Assembly (NCBI GenBank): GCA_012295275.1 | Contig: CM022672.1 | Span: 6,401,443-6,463,442 of the forward strand | Direction: 5' to 3' | From: Chrysomallon squamiferum | Taxonomy: Eukaryota > Mollusca > Gastropoda > Neomphalida > Peltospiridae | DNA: 62,000 nt | Shown: positions 12,162 to 43,675 of the stretch, in pieces | Numbering within the stretch: the first letter of the stretch is position 1 | Layout of the letters: each line of letters opens with the position of its first letter | The notes under the pieces: model-generated | The model's input: the letters and a program-made list of their open reading frames with translations, nothing else | Told to the model about the DNA's origin: nothing | Databases searched by the model: none | Translations under genes and position numbers: made by a program

Positions 12162-15100
12162 TGTATGTAGTCTTTTACAGAATTTTAAGAATGATCAGTT
12201 TTTTAGCCATTTTCATTTGATCAGTTTTTCAGCCATTTTCAAGACAATAATGTAAATGCTAATAAATAAAATAAAATAAAATAAAATAAAATAAAATAAC
12301 AAAATATATAAATAATTTTAAATGTTAAATTGTAACAGAATATTAATTTAATTTGCCAGTATTCTTCAGTATTTGACTGGGTTATTACACTTTTCAATAA
12401 ATCTCCAATGACTAATTTTCTATTGCAGTGAAGTTTAACAGAAAAATATACTGAAATTTATTAATAAGAAAAGCCAAAGGAATTGGAGCTGAAAGCCTTC
12501 TTTCTAATACCATCATTATCACAAACAGTCCAAAATCGAAAAAACAAAAACAAAACAAAAATCTTAATAAATGCCTGACATCTAATGACAGCAAACTTTA
12601 AAATAACATTAAACACATATTCATTTATTGTTATCTTTATCTCCCATTTTTTATTTTTTTTTTTTTTTTTTTAATATACTTATTTATTAATTAAAATATT
12701 TATTTTGTAAATATCAGTTTAAAAACATACCATGTGTGGATATTTGTCTGGATCTGTGACATTAATGTCTGTCAGCTTGATGTTCAGGAACTGGTCAACT
12801 GAATGCAAAGTGCCACAGATGCTGAAACGATACATAAAGCAAAATAGTATCTTATTTTTATACACATACATACACACACAAACACAGACTCAGTTTAACT
12901 TTAAATTCTAAATGTTACTAAATAACAAGCAGTATGGGACTGAAAGAAACATTTATTGAAGACAGATTCAAGAAAGCAAAACAGACACCACCGATACTAA
13001 ATAAATCGAATAAATTCAAGGACCTTCCTGTCTAGTCTCTATCATTTTGTTATGTATATAAATATTATGCTAGTACACATTTACATGCACTTTTATGCTA
13101 CAAAGAGTTACAACCCTTGGTTAACATTAAAGAAAATGTTGAATGTATGTCTGTTTATCTTTCAACTTAGGCACAATTCCAGAAAAGGAAAATAGAAAAT
13201 TTCTGAAATCCATAGACGTAATGACAGACATCAGTGTTGTACTTCTTATTATTTTTTATATCACTAAAAACATGTACAAAATATTAGTTATGTAAGTGTG
13301 ACTGGGATATATTTACCAACATTTAACAATGATGAAAATTTTTATCAATTCTGAAATGAAAATATATTTTAAAAGTTGTGCTTTTTTAAAAGTTAGTTTT
13401 TCTGACATTACATAAAATGTGTGTGTGTGTGTACACTTTTTTGGATTTGTGGTCGTTTTGTGCAGGGTTTTTTTTTGCGGGTATATATGTATGTGTGAGT
13501 GTAAAATATAAATAGAAATGTATACATACCTTAGATCATTTTTGAGTTCAACAACAACATCCTTTCCAACAAGAGACTTAAAGAATGAATAAAATAACTG
13601 AAAAAGAAAAAAGATAATATGTATTTAAAGCAATCTTTAAGTTAGGAAATTTTTGACACATCATCTGAGAAAGACTATTTATTCCCTCTACTGCAAATCA
13701 GACATTATTATAATTGACGGGATTTTGTTTCCACCTGTAATAATATGTAAATATATTACTGATGTTTATCATACACTTAACACTATTTCATGTTAACAGA
13801 TTGATTAGTGAAAAAAAAAGGAATAATAATAATAATTTTGAAAATTGTATTTACATATATATATATATAGATATAGATAGATAGATAGATATATATATAT
13901 GTCACACACGCACACATTTTTATATTGTTTACTTTCAGAAAATTTAAAAGCAATTTCAAATTCCAAAAAATATGTTCAGTTTATTTTATTGCTGGACTAC
14001 ACATTATAACAAAGAATTATTCAGTGCAGAATTAAATGCTTATAATTATTTAGCACAAAGTGACAAACTAAATTTTAGAGATATTGTAAATGAACTAAAC
14101 AGATGCTGCAGCTGAAAACAAAGTTATAGATTAGAGCTTTTGTTTCACAACATTGTCCAAAAATAATTTTTTACCACAAAATCAAAGCATGAGCTACATT
14201 GTAAACCTAAGCAATGAAAGCCCTGATTGTCAGAAATCCAGCAATAACCAGAAAACTATGATTCAGGAAGTTTGTTTATTCATTTTAATGGAAGTAGAAT
14301 TACTTGAAATGAAAAATAACTAGAGGCAATAATTTTATAAATTTACAAAGTGTGAATATGACAAAATCAGATTTTGTTTTGTTTTTTTAAATAAATATAT
14401 ATTACTCTTAAGAGCATGTTCTATATCCAAAGTGTATGCTTGTTTTTGAATTCAGATAAAGTAAGTTTCCCCAATTGGAATATGTATAGAAAACAGTTTA
14501 TCATTATCAAGTTCATAGTTGTTTAATTAGCATATCTGTAGTGAACAGTAGTGAACAATGTAAGCAAATTTTGCAACTGAGTTTTCATTTCAAATGTTCT
14601 TTTGTTACTCTGTCGTTCAGTAAAAAAAATATGAAAAGTATTCTTTCATACTGCCTGTATAACTCTTAAATTAAGAGTTATACATTTGATGATTATTACT
14701 CTGCTAAATTAGAAACAAGTTAACATACATTATAATTTATAATGATATCAGTATTTTCATTAACATATTTTAAGAATACTTATGTTATGTTTGATGGACT
14801 TTAGTGTTTCAAATAAGCCGCATATATTCTTGAATTTCAATGTATTTTACTTTTTCATACATCCTACTTGTGGGTCTGTTCCTAAAAAACTACTGTCCCA
14901 ACTGCCAAAATATGAATCGTGATTTATATGAAATCACATAAATTAAAACCTGTCTGACACAGGTGTGTTATTAAAGGTGGTCAGGTTTTGCTTTATCAGT
15001 TTATGTCAAGGTAAACAAAGCTAATTACAAGCGATACATCACACTCACTGGAACAGGTGGAATTTGAAAAATATCTAATCCAATTTGTTAGTATATTACT

Positions 15101-15511
15101 ATGACTTGTATCAGTCTATGCTGGCTAAAAATAAAGACAATTTTATAATAATAATGATAAATCATTATCATGATTATGATTTAAAGAGAAATATTTCAAC
15201 CTAATCACTGTATTATCTGTATTTTTAATATAAAAATAATAATATTAATAGGTTTTATAATTTATAATATATATATATATATTAGATTAATAAAATTTTA
15301 ATTTTTTTTTTTTAAATAAAACGTTTTAGAATTTAAAAACGATTCTCAAACGACTCTAACGAGTAAATGTTTCTCCAACTCGAGTGGACATTTCCACGTA
15401 TTTAACAACATGAATCATCATTTCAAATAATTTAAATATCGCTAATTCTGCATTAATTATATTGTCATTTTGGTTATCATTTATTTTGTTTTCGAAAATG
15501 TAAATTACCAT
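10601..15511 (-). CDS. LSM2: U6 snRNA-associated Sm-like protein LSm2
   Basis: LSM2 is a subunit of the LSm1-7 ring (cytoplasmic mRNA decapping and decay) and the LSm2-8 ring (binds the U6 snRNA 3' end in the nucleus). Coding exons on the minus strand: 15509-15511 (ATG only), 13530-13597, 12731-12821 and 10601-10729 (stop TCA on +). All junctions are GT/AG and the joined frame is 291 nt, giving 96 residues, close to the family's ~95. The Sm1 motif is seen around residues 12-45 (KDVVVELKND, then DQFLNIKL). The Sm2 motif follows near residue 60 (CFIRGSVVRYV). The C-terminal DTQLLQDAARKEA is characteristic of LSm2 and separates it from other LSm/Sm proteins. The start is fixed because exon 2 opens directly with LFYSFF, which needs the upstream ATG. 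The gene is divergent from PSMB1. Intron 2 holds a GATA-type repeat (about 13866-13900) only if exon 1 is elsewhere; by this model that repeat lies in intron 1. Intron 3 holds AT and TTA microsatellites. Confidence 0.96.
11120..11176. repeat. (AT)n microsatellite in LSM2 intron 3
   Basis: About 28 AT dinucleotides. The dyad symmetry comes from the repeat itself. Confidence 0.95.
12099..12160. repeat. (ATA)n/(TTA)n microsatellite in LSM2 intron 3
   Basis: Short ATA copies switch to TTA copies, so the tract is self-complementary at its left end. About 30 bases further right a 26-28 bp segment (GATCAGTTTTT...GCCATTTTCA) is directly duplicated at about 12193-12241. Confidence 0.9.
13598..15508 (-). 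other. LSM2 intron 1, no feature beyond simple repeats
   Basis: The 1.9 kb intron separates the ATG-only exon from exon 2. It begins GTAA on the gene strand and ends in a T-rich tract plus CAG. AT and GATA repeats occur at about 13855-13900 and a T-rich run near 15300. I see no nested gene. Confidence 0.7.
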
Positions 15512-16080
15512 GATGAAGTTAAAACGTCCCGCTAGTCAGTCGTCGTCAACAAATAATCCAGTTATGTTACGCTATTAAAACGAACAACAGCGAAATAGTC
15601 AGGCCATAATAAATACCTTAAAGAACTGAAACCTATTCCTTTATTTTCACAATTTTTGTAACATATATCTTATAATTCATTAAATATTAGAGGATTAAGG
15701 ATGAACTTTATACAGCTGGCCATATATATTAATTGCAAGCGTAAAACAGATAGCTACATGTCAGCTTGACAAACATTTTCATACTTGTTTGTGGTTTTTT
15801 TAATGTAATGACAGACAGTATATTTCGGTTCATATTAACACTTTATGATGAAACTTAGATTAACGGTATGTATTTAAATAATAATTATAATATGAAAATA
15901 TAATATTTAAATATCAGAAAATTAAATTTCTTATAAGAAAAAAAAAATTGTAAATTTTCTTTTAAGCTGCATCACATTGCTTTTTCGACGTGATGTTACA
16001 AACGAGAATAGAGACAATTAATCAACTTCCGGCGTGAAAAAGCAAATGAGCTTTTGGCCTCTGAAAACCATCTAATAAAC
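15512..16080. promoter_or_regulatory. Shared divergent promoter region of LSM2 and PSMB1
   Basis: Only 569 bp separate the start codons of two oppositely oriented housekeeping genes, so their promoters must share this interval. An ETS/GABP-type motif ACTTCCGG is present at 16025-16032, close to the PSMB1 start. A TTCGACGTGATG string sits about 40 bp before it. CpGs cluster at both ends (15520-15600 and 15980-16040), with very AT-rich sequence between. Transcription start sites are not visible. Confidence 0.6.
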
Positions 16081-18823
16081 ATGCAGGGAAGTCAAGAAGT
16101 TGTTAATAATTATTATGGCCAACAAGTTCCCGTAGAACACCAGTTCAATCCATATGCACTAAATGGAGGGTATGTTTTCTGATATTAGCATTACTTGAGA
16201 TTAAAATCTTAAATAATCGTAGAGCTTATATAATATATTTATAATCATAATATTAATAATGTTTATAAATTATATTACTATTAAAAGTATTATTAATTTA
16301 TTAGTTATAATATTTAAAATATTAAATTATTAATAATATAATTTATAAATATTTTAAATAATAAATATGATAGGTTTCAGATATATTATAAATAATTAAA
16401 TAATGTATCATTGTATGATCGTGGATATCGATTTATCTTTTTGATTATCATTATGATTATTATTATCTAACAAGATAAATATTTCTTGAAACATTCAAAC
16501 AAATATCAATAAATTTAACAGATATTTTGTGCCCATTGAAAAACCTGTAGATCGATGTGTTTTGATCAGTTGAACTTCAGCAAAATTTTATAATTGAATG
16601 AATCACATTACAAATATCCAGATTTGAAAAAAAAAAAAAAAAAAGATGATAAAGACAGGCATATCCCTCACACGTTATTAAGAAATATTCAGTAAATAAT
16701 TGCACCAAATTGATGAAAAACCTGCAATTCAGGGATAGCCCTTACAATACTTGGCACACTCTTAACAGGTACTATAAGACACAAATGACGTGAGCAAAAT
16801 TCTTGTTACTTGAGCAGCATCATTAATATTATAACCTTAATTAATCATAAACATTTAATTAAGTAGTTTATCCTTTCTAGCTCTGTCAACTAAATTGAAT
16901 GTAATTTTATTTTTTTATTTTTTCAGCACTGTTCTGGCAATAGCAGGAGAAAACTTTTCTGTTGTTGCTTCTGATACACGTCTCAGTGAAGGTTTTTCCA
17001 TTTATTCAAGAGATGTACCAAAGATATATGACTTGTAAGAAAAATAATTATTTAATATTTAAAATTTAAATAATTGCAGACCTGTGCATATTTGGAATTA
17101 CGTGCTATTTATTATTATTATTACTTTATTATCATGCAGTAATAAGGATATATTAATTTATACTGCTTTAAATTTAAAACATGTATTTGTTTCAGAGTTA
17201 ATTATTTCAATTGTTGTTTTTCATTTCAGGACAAAAACAACAGTTCTGGGAGCATGTGGTTTCCATGGTGATGTGCTGACACTGACAAAGATATTGCAGG
17301 CTAGGCTGAAGGTCAGTTTTTATCCCAGGCACTAACATAACTATTTTGATATTACAAAGTATTGTTCCTTGTTATGTATAATACTGTGAAGAACAACAAT
17401 TTATTTAAAAGATCTCTTTTAATTCTTAATTCCATTGTGAAATAAAAAAACTTTAATTTTTTATTTTGTTTTATGCATCAAAAACACAGACTGAGAGAGA
17501 TGCAGAAAATGTCAGTATGTTCTATCCAATACAGAAAAATATGATAATTTATATGCAAAGATATATTTAGAATGAATAAAAAATGAAGAGAATACAACAC
17601 AATACATTTATGTTTTTGGAATGAAGAAAAATGTATAGAATATAACAAAATATAGTTATTTTAAAACACATGTAACATATTGCTTTGTTTATTTCTAACA
17701 TTTCAGATTTATGGTCATGAACATAACAGAAAAATGACAACAAATGCTATAGCTGCTATGCTGTCAACAATGTTGTACTACAGAAGATTTTTCCCATATT
17801 ATGTTTACAACATACTTGCAGGAATTGACGAGCAGGGTAAAATCTGAGCTTTCATATTTTCAGTCAATCCACATTATACTGAATTTGTAATTGATTTTAT
17901 CTTAATGCTGTTTTTAGAAAAACTTCGCTAAATCTAAAATGTATCAAAAACAATTAAAAAAGGAAGAAGAAAAATCTTCTTATTTTAGTCATATACAGCA
18001 ATGTTTTCTCTCTTCTTTGTTTAAAACAAATATTAGTAATTCAGAAAACTTTCTTTATAATTATTTGACTTTGCAGGCAAAGGCTGTGTTTACAGTTTTG
18101 ACCCTGTCGGATCGTATGAAAGAGAAGCATACAGGGCTGGAGGCACGGCTAGTGCCATGTTGCAGCCTCTGCTAGACAACCAGGTAATTTTCAGCTTGCA
18201 GCTGTAGCTAAAATGCAAGAGGAAGTTTTAACATAAAACTTCTAGTGCACTTATAAAGCAGGTTCAGTGGCGTAAACATTGGAGAAGTGTCAGTTCAGAT
18301 ACACTGAGTAATTTGCTGTTCTGTTCATTGCAACAGAGCAAATGAATGGAGGATGGTTCTGTGTTTTAATTGCAGAAGAAAAAATATATATTTAACAAAT
18401 GTATTTATCTGAAAAAAGAAACTAACTGTTTTAAGATATAAAGTTCTCTTTCTGACTGAACAAATGAAATGATTAATACTAGCATTATTTTATTAAGACT
18501 GATTGTAAATATAAACATCTGAAATCTTGATATTGATTTGAATTGTATTTCAGATGTTTATTTAAACACATAATAAAACTTTTTCTCTCATGGGACTGCA
18601 CATTGTCTTTAATTCATGAATTTCTAACATTTTGCAGATTGGCTTCAAGAACATGAAAGATGTGAAAAAAGTCCCACTTAGTCTAGAAAAAACAGTGAGC
18701 CTGGTAAAAGATGTTTTCATTTCTGCAGCCGAGAGAGACATTTACACTGGAGACTCAATTGTTGTCAAAGTCGTTACAAAGGATGGAGTGCAGTCAGAGA
18801 AGTTTCAGCTACGTAGAGACTGA
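16081..18823 (+). CDS. PSMB1: Proteasome subunit beta type-1 (beta-6)
   Basis: PSMB1 is a structural subunit of the beta ring of the 20S proteasome core; this family lacks the catalytic N-terminal threonine activity. Exons: 16081-16169, 16927-17034, 17230-17311, 17707-17836, 18077-18183 and 18638-18823. The joined frame is 702 nt, or 233 residues, against about 241 in human. Segments seen in order are [15 protein letters not shown] (N-terminal junction of the mature beta fold), [54 protein letters not shown] and [17 protein letters not shown], all diagnostic of beta-6 rather than other beta subunits. The ATG at 16081 gives a short propeptide and is the first in-frame ATG of exon 1. It is tail-to-tail with EDF1. 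AATAAA lies about 100 bases after the stop. Confidence 0.97.
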
Positions 18824-18925
18824 TGCTGTAGTTTTGTTGTTCTCATTGTACTGGATTGTTTTCAGAGACTTCTTCATTTGTTAAACACACGAAATGTCTG
18901 AATCTGTTCCATTTATCATTCACTA

Positions 18926-18931
18926 AATAAA
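18926..18931 (+). promoter_or_regulatory. Candidate polyadenylation signal of PSMB1
   Basis: AATAAA about 100 bases after the PSMB1 stop, followed within 40 bases by a GT/T-rich stretch (TGTGTGTTTTGTTTTTTGG), as expected for a cleavage site. Confidence 0.6.
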
Positions 18932-18999
18932 TTTCGACTCTTGTGACAGATAATTGTGTGTTTTGTTTTTTGGGGGGTAACTTTGAATTTGAATTGTGT

Positions 19000-19146
19000 G
19001 TGTTTACACATACATATACACATCCATTGTACACATACATACATATTTATATATACACACACGCACACATACATATACACATCCATTGTACACACATACA
19101 TATTTATATATATACACACACATTTTATATATATATAGATAGATGT
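19000..19146. repeat. CA/TA-rich microsatellite, partly duplicated
   Basis: Imperfect ACAC/ATAT tract between PSMB1 and EDF1. A CATACATATACACATCCATTGTACACA segment is directly repeated (about 19010-19036 and 19069-19096). Overlapping open frames on both strands are repeat artefacts. Confidence 0.8.
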
Positions 19147-19376
19147 ATATACATAAATTGATGTAGATGGATTATTTCTGTAGAAATTTTGATTTCCAGA
19201 AAACAAATGAAGTTATTTCAATATTTAGTTACTTTACTCTTCACAATTTAATGGGTTCTTTTACTTACTAAAACTACTAGCAAAACTAGAAATCTTCCCA
19301 CACACAAACAACTACACTTATAATTCACAGAAAAACTGAAGAAGAACAAAACCACCTTTTTTTTTTGGATATAAAG

Positions 19377-19382
19377 TTTATT
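19377..19382 (-). promoter_or_regulatory. Candidate polyadenylation signal of EDF1
   Basis: TTTATT on + (AATAAA on the EDF1 strand), about 325 bases past the stop. A nearer copy is at 19666-19671, only 35 bases past the stop, so which is used is undecided. Confidence 0.3.
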
Positions 19383-19705
19383 AAGATAACTGGTAAGAAA
19401 AAGCCCATCAGAAAAAAATAATTAATAATCAAAAGGGCTTTGTATTAATAATTAAAATACATAAATATTAATAATAAAGAAATTCTTTAAACAGAAATGG
19501 TTTCAACATGGTCTTTCCACACACAAAAAAAATATACATATAAAAAAACAAAAAAAAAAACAAATATGGCAACAACCATTCAAAAGTAAAATAAATGATA
19601 TAACATCTGGTGGTTGCTAACCAAACATTTTATGATCATTACACAGATTTCGCATATGATTTAATTTTATTATTGTTATATAAAACCTGCATGCTTTTCA
19701 GCATG

Positions 19706-22240
19706 CTACTTCTTCGGGTGATGAAAAGGCATGCCTCTGTCTTTGCCACGAAGTTTTACTCCTGAAATATAAAATAAAGTTTTACTATTTAACTCATTTA
19801 AATTTATTTTACATTCTTATTGTTGTATTTTCGGATTTTAAGTGACTTTATTATTAGTACATAAACATTATTTTACAAGTAATACATTACCAGGAAAAGA
19901 TCTGAACTTATAACTAAAAATGATAATAAAAAGATGTATTAAAACATCAGAAACTGAACTATTTTCTACTGTTATGCTTTAGTCAACTTTTTCCATTTAA
20001 GGGCAACATTGGGTAGAAACAAAGAAAGAAAATGGATAAAAATAAAAATAAAAAATTTGTACTTTCATTTTATCTTAAAACATTTGTTTCTAGGTTTAAA
20101 TAGGATAGTTGACTAATAAAGATAATTATTAATTTTTTTAAAATCTTAAATTTCCTCCATGATGTATTACATACCAAGCACGCGTTCAAGTTTTCCCATA
20201 ACCTGATTGTTTGGTATTGCTCTCCCAGCCTCATATTCATTTATGACTTGCTGTTTTTCATTTATTTTCTGAAACAAGAATAAAAAATGAATGAAATACG
20301 TGTTTTCTTTAATATACATAGAAGCAAAAACTAAAATACAGTAACTGGGATAACTATCCTTTCTTACTAACCATATTTCCCTTTTCATTTTAATTCCAGG
20401 AACACATCCAACTAATCTCACCCATTAAATCACAGATTTAAAAAAAAAAAGGAAAAAAAAAGGATAAATTTAATCTGAAATGAAAACATCTTTTTATATC
20501 ACTGATACCTTCAGATAAATATAATAAATATTTTCAATATATCTATATCTACACACACACACACAGACACAATGAAAACTACTTACAGTTGCTAGCTCCT
20601 TTTGCGTCATATTTTTCTGCTGTCGGTGCTTTTGAATTAATTTGGCCACATCGAGGCTTAACCTGTCATGATGTAATTCCTCGGTTTCACGATCAAGAAC
20701 AGCAGTGTTTTTATTCGAACTATGCTGTTTGTTCCCACCTCCACCAACTATGTCAGAAAGACAAGTTTAATAATAGGAGATACAAAAATATCAGAAACAC
20801 TTGACAACAACTGTTTAAGATTAACCTTTGAATTGATTTTAATCACTATAATTCACACCTTTATTTATTTAAAGTAACTATATATATATATATATATATC
20901 ATAAAATTGTATATTCATAATTAATCAAACTAAATGAAAATGAAACTGTCAAAGCTAATCAAAGACAATAAAAAATACTTAAAGCATTGCAAATTTTACA
21001 TTTCTGATGAAAGGAACATTTCAGAACTTAAAAAACTAGTTTTGTGGCAATGGATGAGCAAGAAAATGAAAAAAAGGGAGTAACTTTTTAGACAATAATA
21101 ATTTCTTACCTAGATCCCAATCCCCAAATACAGAATACCATCATTTCTACATATATAATACACACAGATCTACACATTTACACGCACACACTGTGGTGGA
21201 CCTGCATTTTGGGGACCCTGAAGTTTAAGCTTCATTAGTTTCATAACAGATCTGCTCCTGCACAAATACACACTGTTTAAATTTGAAAGATAACACAGAA
21301 ACCAGGTTTACAATTGCCCATATTAAAAGTCCTGTCATTTAAAACTATTCAGAAAAACATTTCAGTAACATAGTAATTATAACAAATTAGAAGTTCTATT
21401 ATTTGAATTAAATCTATAACAAATATCATCTTACACTTTTTATCAGTATCAATTTCGAGGCCCTGTCTCTTAGCTGCACTGATTGCCTGCAAAACAATTG
21501 TAAAAATTATCATTAAGAGTTTCTGTTTTTCACTTCTTACATTTTTAATAATTCAGAATCTGTTTTAAATATTATTATTAGGTCCAATATTAATTTTTTT
21601 AAATTTTTTTTTAAATATATTTTTAAACTTTAAATTATTAATATGTTAAAATAAAAATTACAAAACACAAAAAGTGGTTCAGGAAATATTAAGTCAGTAG
21701 TATCTATACATGTATATGATTTAGATTTTTATAACATGAACGAACTTACACTTTCAAACATTAAAATAAATAAATAAATACTAAAAATGTGAACCAAAAA
21801 AAAAAAATGTCAACTTACTAACATAAATTGAAATAAATAAAAATGCAAACATACATTTGCGAGACAGAGAAAAAGCAAACAAAAACAAAAACGCATTCGT
21901 TATTTCGTATTTACTATTTGTAAACTTATTTTCTCGATCTTTTTGCTTACTTTACTTGTATTATTCATCTGGTTGTTTGTTACTTATCTGATTCGTTTTG
22001 TAGTTGATGTCACCGTATGGAAAGGTACACAATGTATCTATGCGTAACAGTTAAAACTGAGCGTAGTGTAGGTAATGTTTGAGCGAGCTCATGAACAAAT
22101 TTCCACCAGACGATCTTATTTTTAGTATTTTATGCTTAAAATAGCTAATATGTGTTAACAACCTTCTGGGTTTTTAGTTGAGATCCTTTTGGTTGTCGTT
22201 TTCCAATGTATGTTACTTCTTCCCAATCTGCTTCTGCCAT
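19706..22240 (-). CDS. EDF1: Endothelial differentiation-related factor 1 / multiprotein bridging factor 1
   Basis: EDF1/MBF1 is a small conserved coactivator that bridges TBP and bZIP or nuclear-receptor factors, and is also known to bind collided ribosomes. Minus-strand exons: 22163-22240, 21435-21486, 20587-20747, 20175-20268 and 19706-19761. Together they give 441 nt, 146 residues, against 148 in human. The N-terminal MBF1 domain starts [14 protein letters not shown] and continues through [13 protein letters not shown] and [25 protein letters not shown] (two adjoining pieces). The cro/C1 helix-turn-helix spans about residues 80-135, with [28 protein letters not shown] and [15 protein letters not shown]. 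The split codon between exons 2 and 3 yields Phe where vertebrates have Trp. The start is the only ATG matching the family N-terminus. It is head-to-head with BAG6 at 2.9 kb and tail-to-tail with PSMB1. Confidence 0.96.
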
Positions 22241-23376
22241 TATTTATTATATATTGATATATTTTTAAAACAAAGTCTACGCAAATTAGCAATTTACTAC
22301 TACACTGAAGTCTGCAATGCTCTATTTGCCGTAAAGCGTATTGTCGTAAATTCTTAACATGTTGTTTTTCATGCTTCTTTATTATATAAATTAAACCATA
22401 TTTCATTCAGGTAAATAATGATTTGGAGCATTTTACAAAATATAAACTAATCTGAACAGATGAAACACAACGACATCACTAACTCTATTTCGTAAACCGT
22501 ATAACCATTTAAAGATACGCAGATACGATTTCGACGATAAAAACCTTTTTATAATATATTATATGATCCTCGATAGCAAGTAATCCTTATATTTTATTTT
22601 GTTAATCTATTTTGGATTAATTATTGTTGTCATTTTTTTATTATTATTATTAATGACGTTTAAAATATTTCTTCTTATTTTTTTAATGGAATAAATAGCA
22701 CATAATAATGTATATACATGTATTTTTATTTTCAAATAGCATTAATAAATTTTTTGCAAAACAAAGTCAAAATGCATAGCTTTCTTTATATTCATATATC
22801 TATTTATTTAATTTTTACACAGACAACATCCATTCTTTTATCTAATTTTTATATATTATTTTATTTTTTATTTTATTTTATTTATTTTTAAATTTATTAT
22901 TTTTAATTATTATTATTTATTTATTAACTTATTTATTATTTATTTATTTATTATTATTATTATTTTATTTTAAAATGTAATAAAATTAATAATACAGAAT
23001 ATGAATTTATATAACAAAAAAAGCAAAAATCAAACTGTTGAAATCATTAAACAGAATTAATATGTTTTCGTATGTGTTAAATCGACTTATTATTTTTCAT
23101 AAATAAATAGCGTTATTAGTGTAAACTTTTAAAAGTAAAAAAATACATTTTATTTACAATTATAGGATTTAAATCTTAGATTCCAATTTGTTTGTTTTTT
23201 TTTTGTTTTTTTTTTTTTTGTAAGATTCTGTAATTAATTAGAATTGCTTCACCAAATTATGAGAAGTTGTTAAATATCTAACTGGAAATTTTTTCACATC
23301 TTTTTCGTTTTGAAACAAACCCATTTAAACAGCATTATCGCGATTTTGTTTATTTATATTTTCAGTTTACTTTATT

Positions 23377-23378
<2 letters not shown>

Positions 23379-23424
<46 letters not shown>
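23379..23424. repeat. (GT)n microsatellite
   Basis: About 22 GT copies, alternating purine-pyrimidine, upstream of BAG6. Confidence 0.95.
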
Positions 23425-23426
<2 letters not shown>

Positions 23427-23587
23427 TCTGTGTTTGTGTGCGGTATCGTTTATCTTTTCATAACCACAAATTGGGGGAATAAATACAATATGAAGATTAG
23501 ATCATATAATTATATATCGAAAGCCTTTTCAGAATGATCTGTCAAGCGGTTAGAATTATTTCTATTTATCTAAATAATTATTAATAT

Positions 23588-23589
<2 letters not shown>

Positions 23590-23660
<71 letters not shown>
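23590..23660. repeat. (TC)n microsatellite
   Basis: About 35 TC copies, a pure polypyrimidine/polypurine tract upstream of BAG6. Confidence 0.95.
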
Positions 23661-23663
<3 letters not shown>

Positions 23664-25153
23664 GTTTTTGCCGCCGGATGGTTAACGTTACTAAATTTGT
23701 TTTCGATTAATTCATCCTTCCGCTATCAATTTTGAAATACTACAAATGTTTTCAAGAATCAGATGTTCATTATAATTGCTGTAAAAGCGGGGAAATAAGA
23801 GATATATTTAAGATAGTATAAAAGTTTTGGAAATACTTAATTCATGTGTTGATCAAGTGTGTGTGTTGTGTGAATGCGTGTGTGCGTGTGAGTGTTTATG
23901 TGTATGTTTTTTAAAATCTTTTTTTATTATTATTATAAAACTTATTTAACTATTTTCAGAAATGCTCGAAGTTTCTAAAATGATAGCATAACTTACATTC
24001 CGTTTATCATACACTGATATAGTCTAAAGAGGTACGATATGCACTAAATGGTTGCAAAAATCATTGGCTCCTCATTTCCTTATTATTATTGTTGTTGTTA
24101 TTATTATTATTCGGGAGAAAAAACAAAACAAGTGCAGCTATTTTGTAAAGCCTGTTCTATGAAGATTAAAATGCTAATGACATATATTTATTTATTTATT
24201 ATTATTACTATTATTATTATTGTCTTAATTAGTGTCTTGTACCAGTCAAGTTTCCAGAACGTTATACGGCATTTTGCTCTAACGGAAGTTGCAAGTTTTT
24301 AACAAGACAGTAAACTGTTAATTAAACCAATATTCGTCACTGCAGATTACGTACTTCACATTAAGGTTGCGTTTATTTTTATTTATCTTTATAATGAAAA
24401 TAATTAGAACATAAAAGGTCACCTGGCCCATCTAGTTGTACAGTTTAATATTGTAATCCATTTTCTTCCGGACTATTTATAGTATTTTATCATTCATCTT
24501 TAATTTTAGTGGACTTTCCAAATTAGTTATTACTAATTTACTATTAAAAACACTAGGTACAGTCATGTGATCAAAATAATAAGCGAATGTAATAAATAAA
24601 AATAACTATTAATTGATGTTCAATGTTTATATTAAAAGAACAGAATAACTGAGATTTTGACACTCACACTGTCATTGTTTTGATTTATCTTCATAATCTC
24701 AATCTCAATCTGGTATTCCTGAAATCCGTTGAATCTCTCGATTAGCTAATGAAATCATGACAAATGTTATAACATTTTTACTTTTATTTATTCAGATTAT
24801 TGATTCAGTTAACAATAATTTTCAAATTACTGTTTATTATTACTACTACTAGGAATGTTACTAGCAATAATAAATATGGAACTATCTATGTCATCTAGAA
24901 CTATATTTACGGAGATGTGACTTTTCAATAATGTTTTAGTTACATATTTCTGCTGACCAGTTAAGATATATATTAAATTTAGTCATGTTTTGAAAAAAAT
25001 ATACTTCCTCCACAACTTCCATTTTAATTGAATTTTTATTTGAAAGAAACAAATACTTTTAAATGAAAATACAAATGAATCTCACCTCACAAATATATGT
25101 TTTGTGATAACTGATTCATTTGTGTTTTAGTTTGTAGTACAACAACGTACAAA

Positions 25154-43675
<18,522 letters not shown>

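Larger units (their letters stand above)
22241..25130. other. EDF1-BAG6 divergent intergenic region with microsatellites
   Basis: It must contain the promoters of both genes and probably a 5' non-coding exon of BAG6, because the first BAG6 coding exon is preceded by a good acceptor at 25129-25130. I cannot place the upstream exon. Contents are very AT-rich, with a GT tract (about 23379-23424), a TC tract (23590-23660) and TTA/TTTA runs. No other gene is recognised. Confidence 0.6.
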
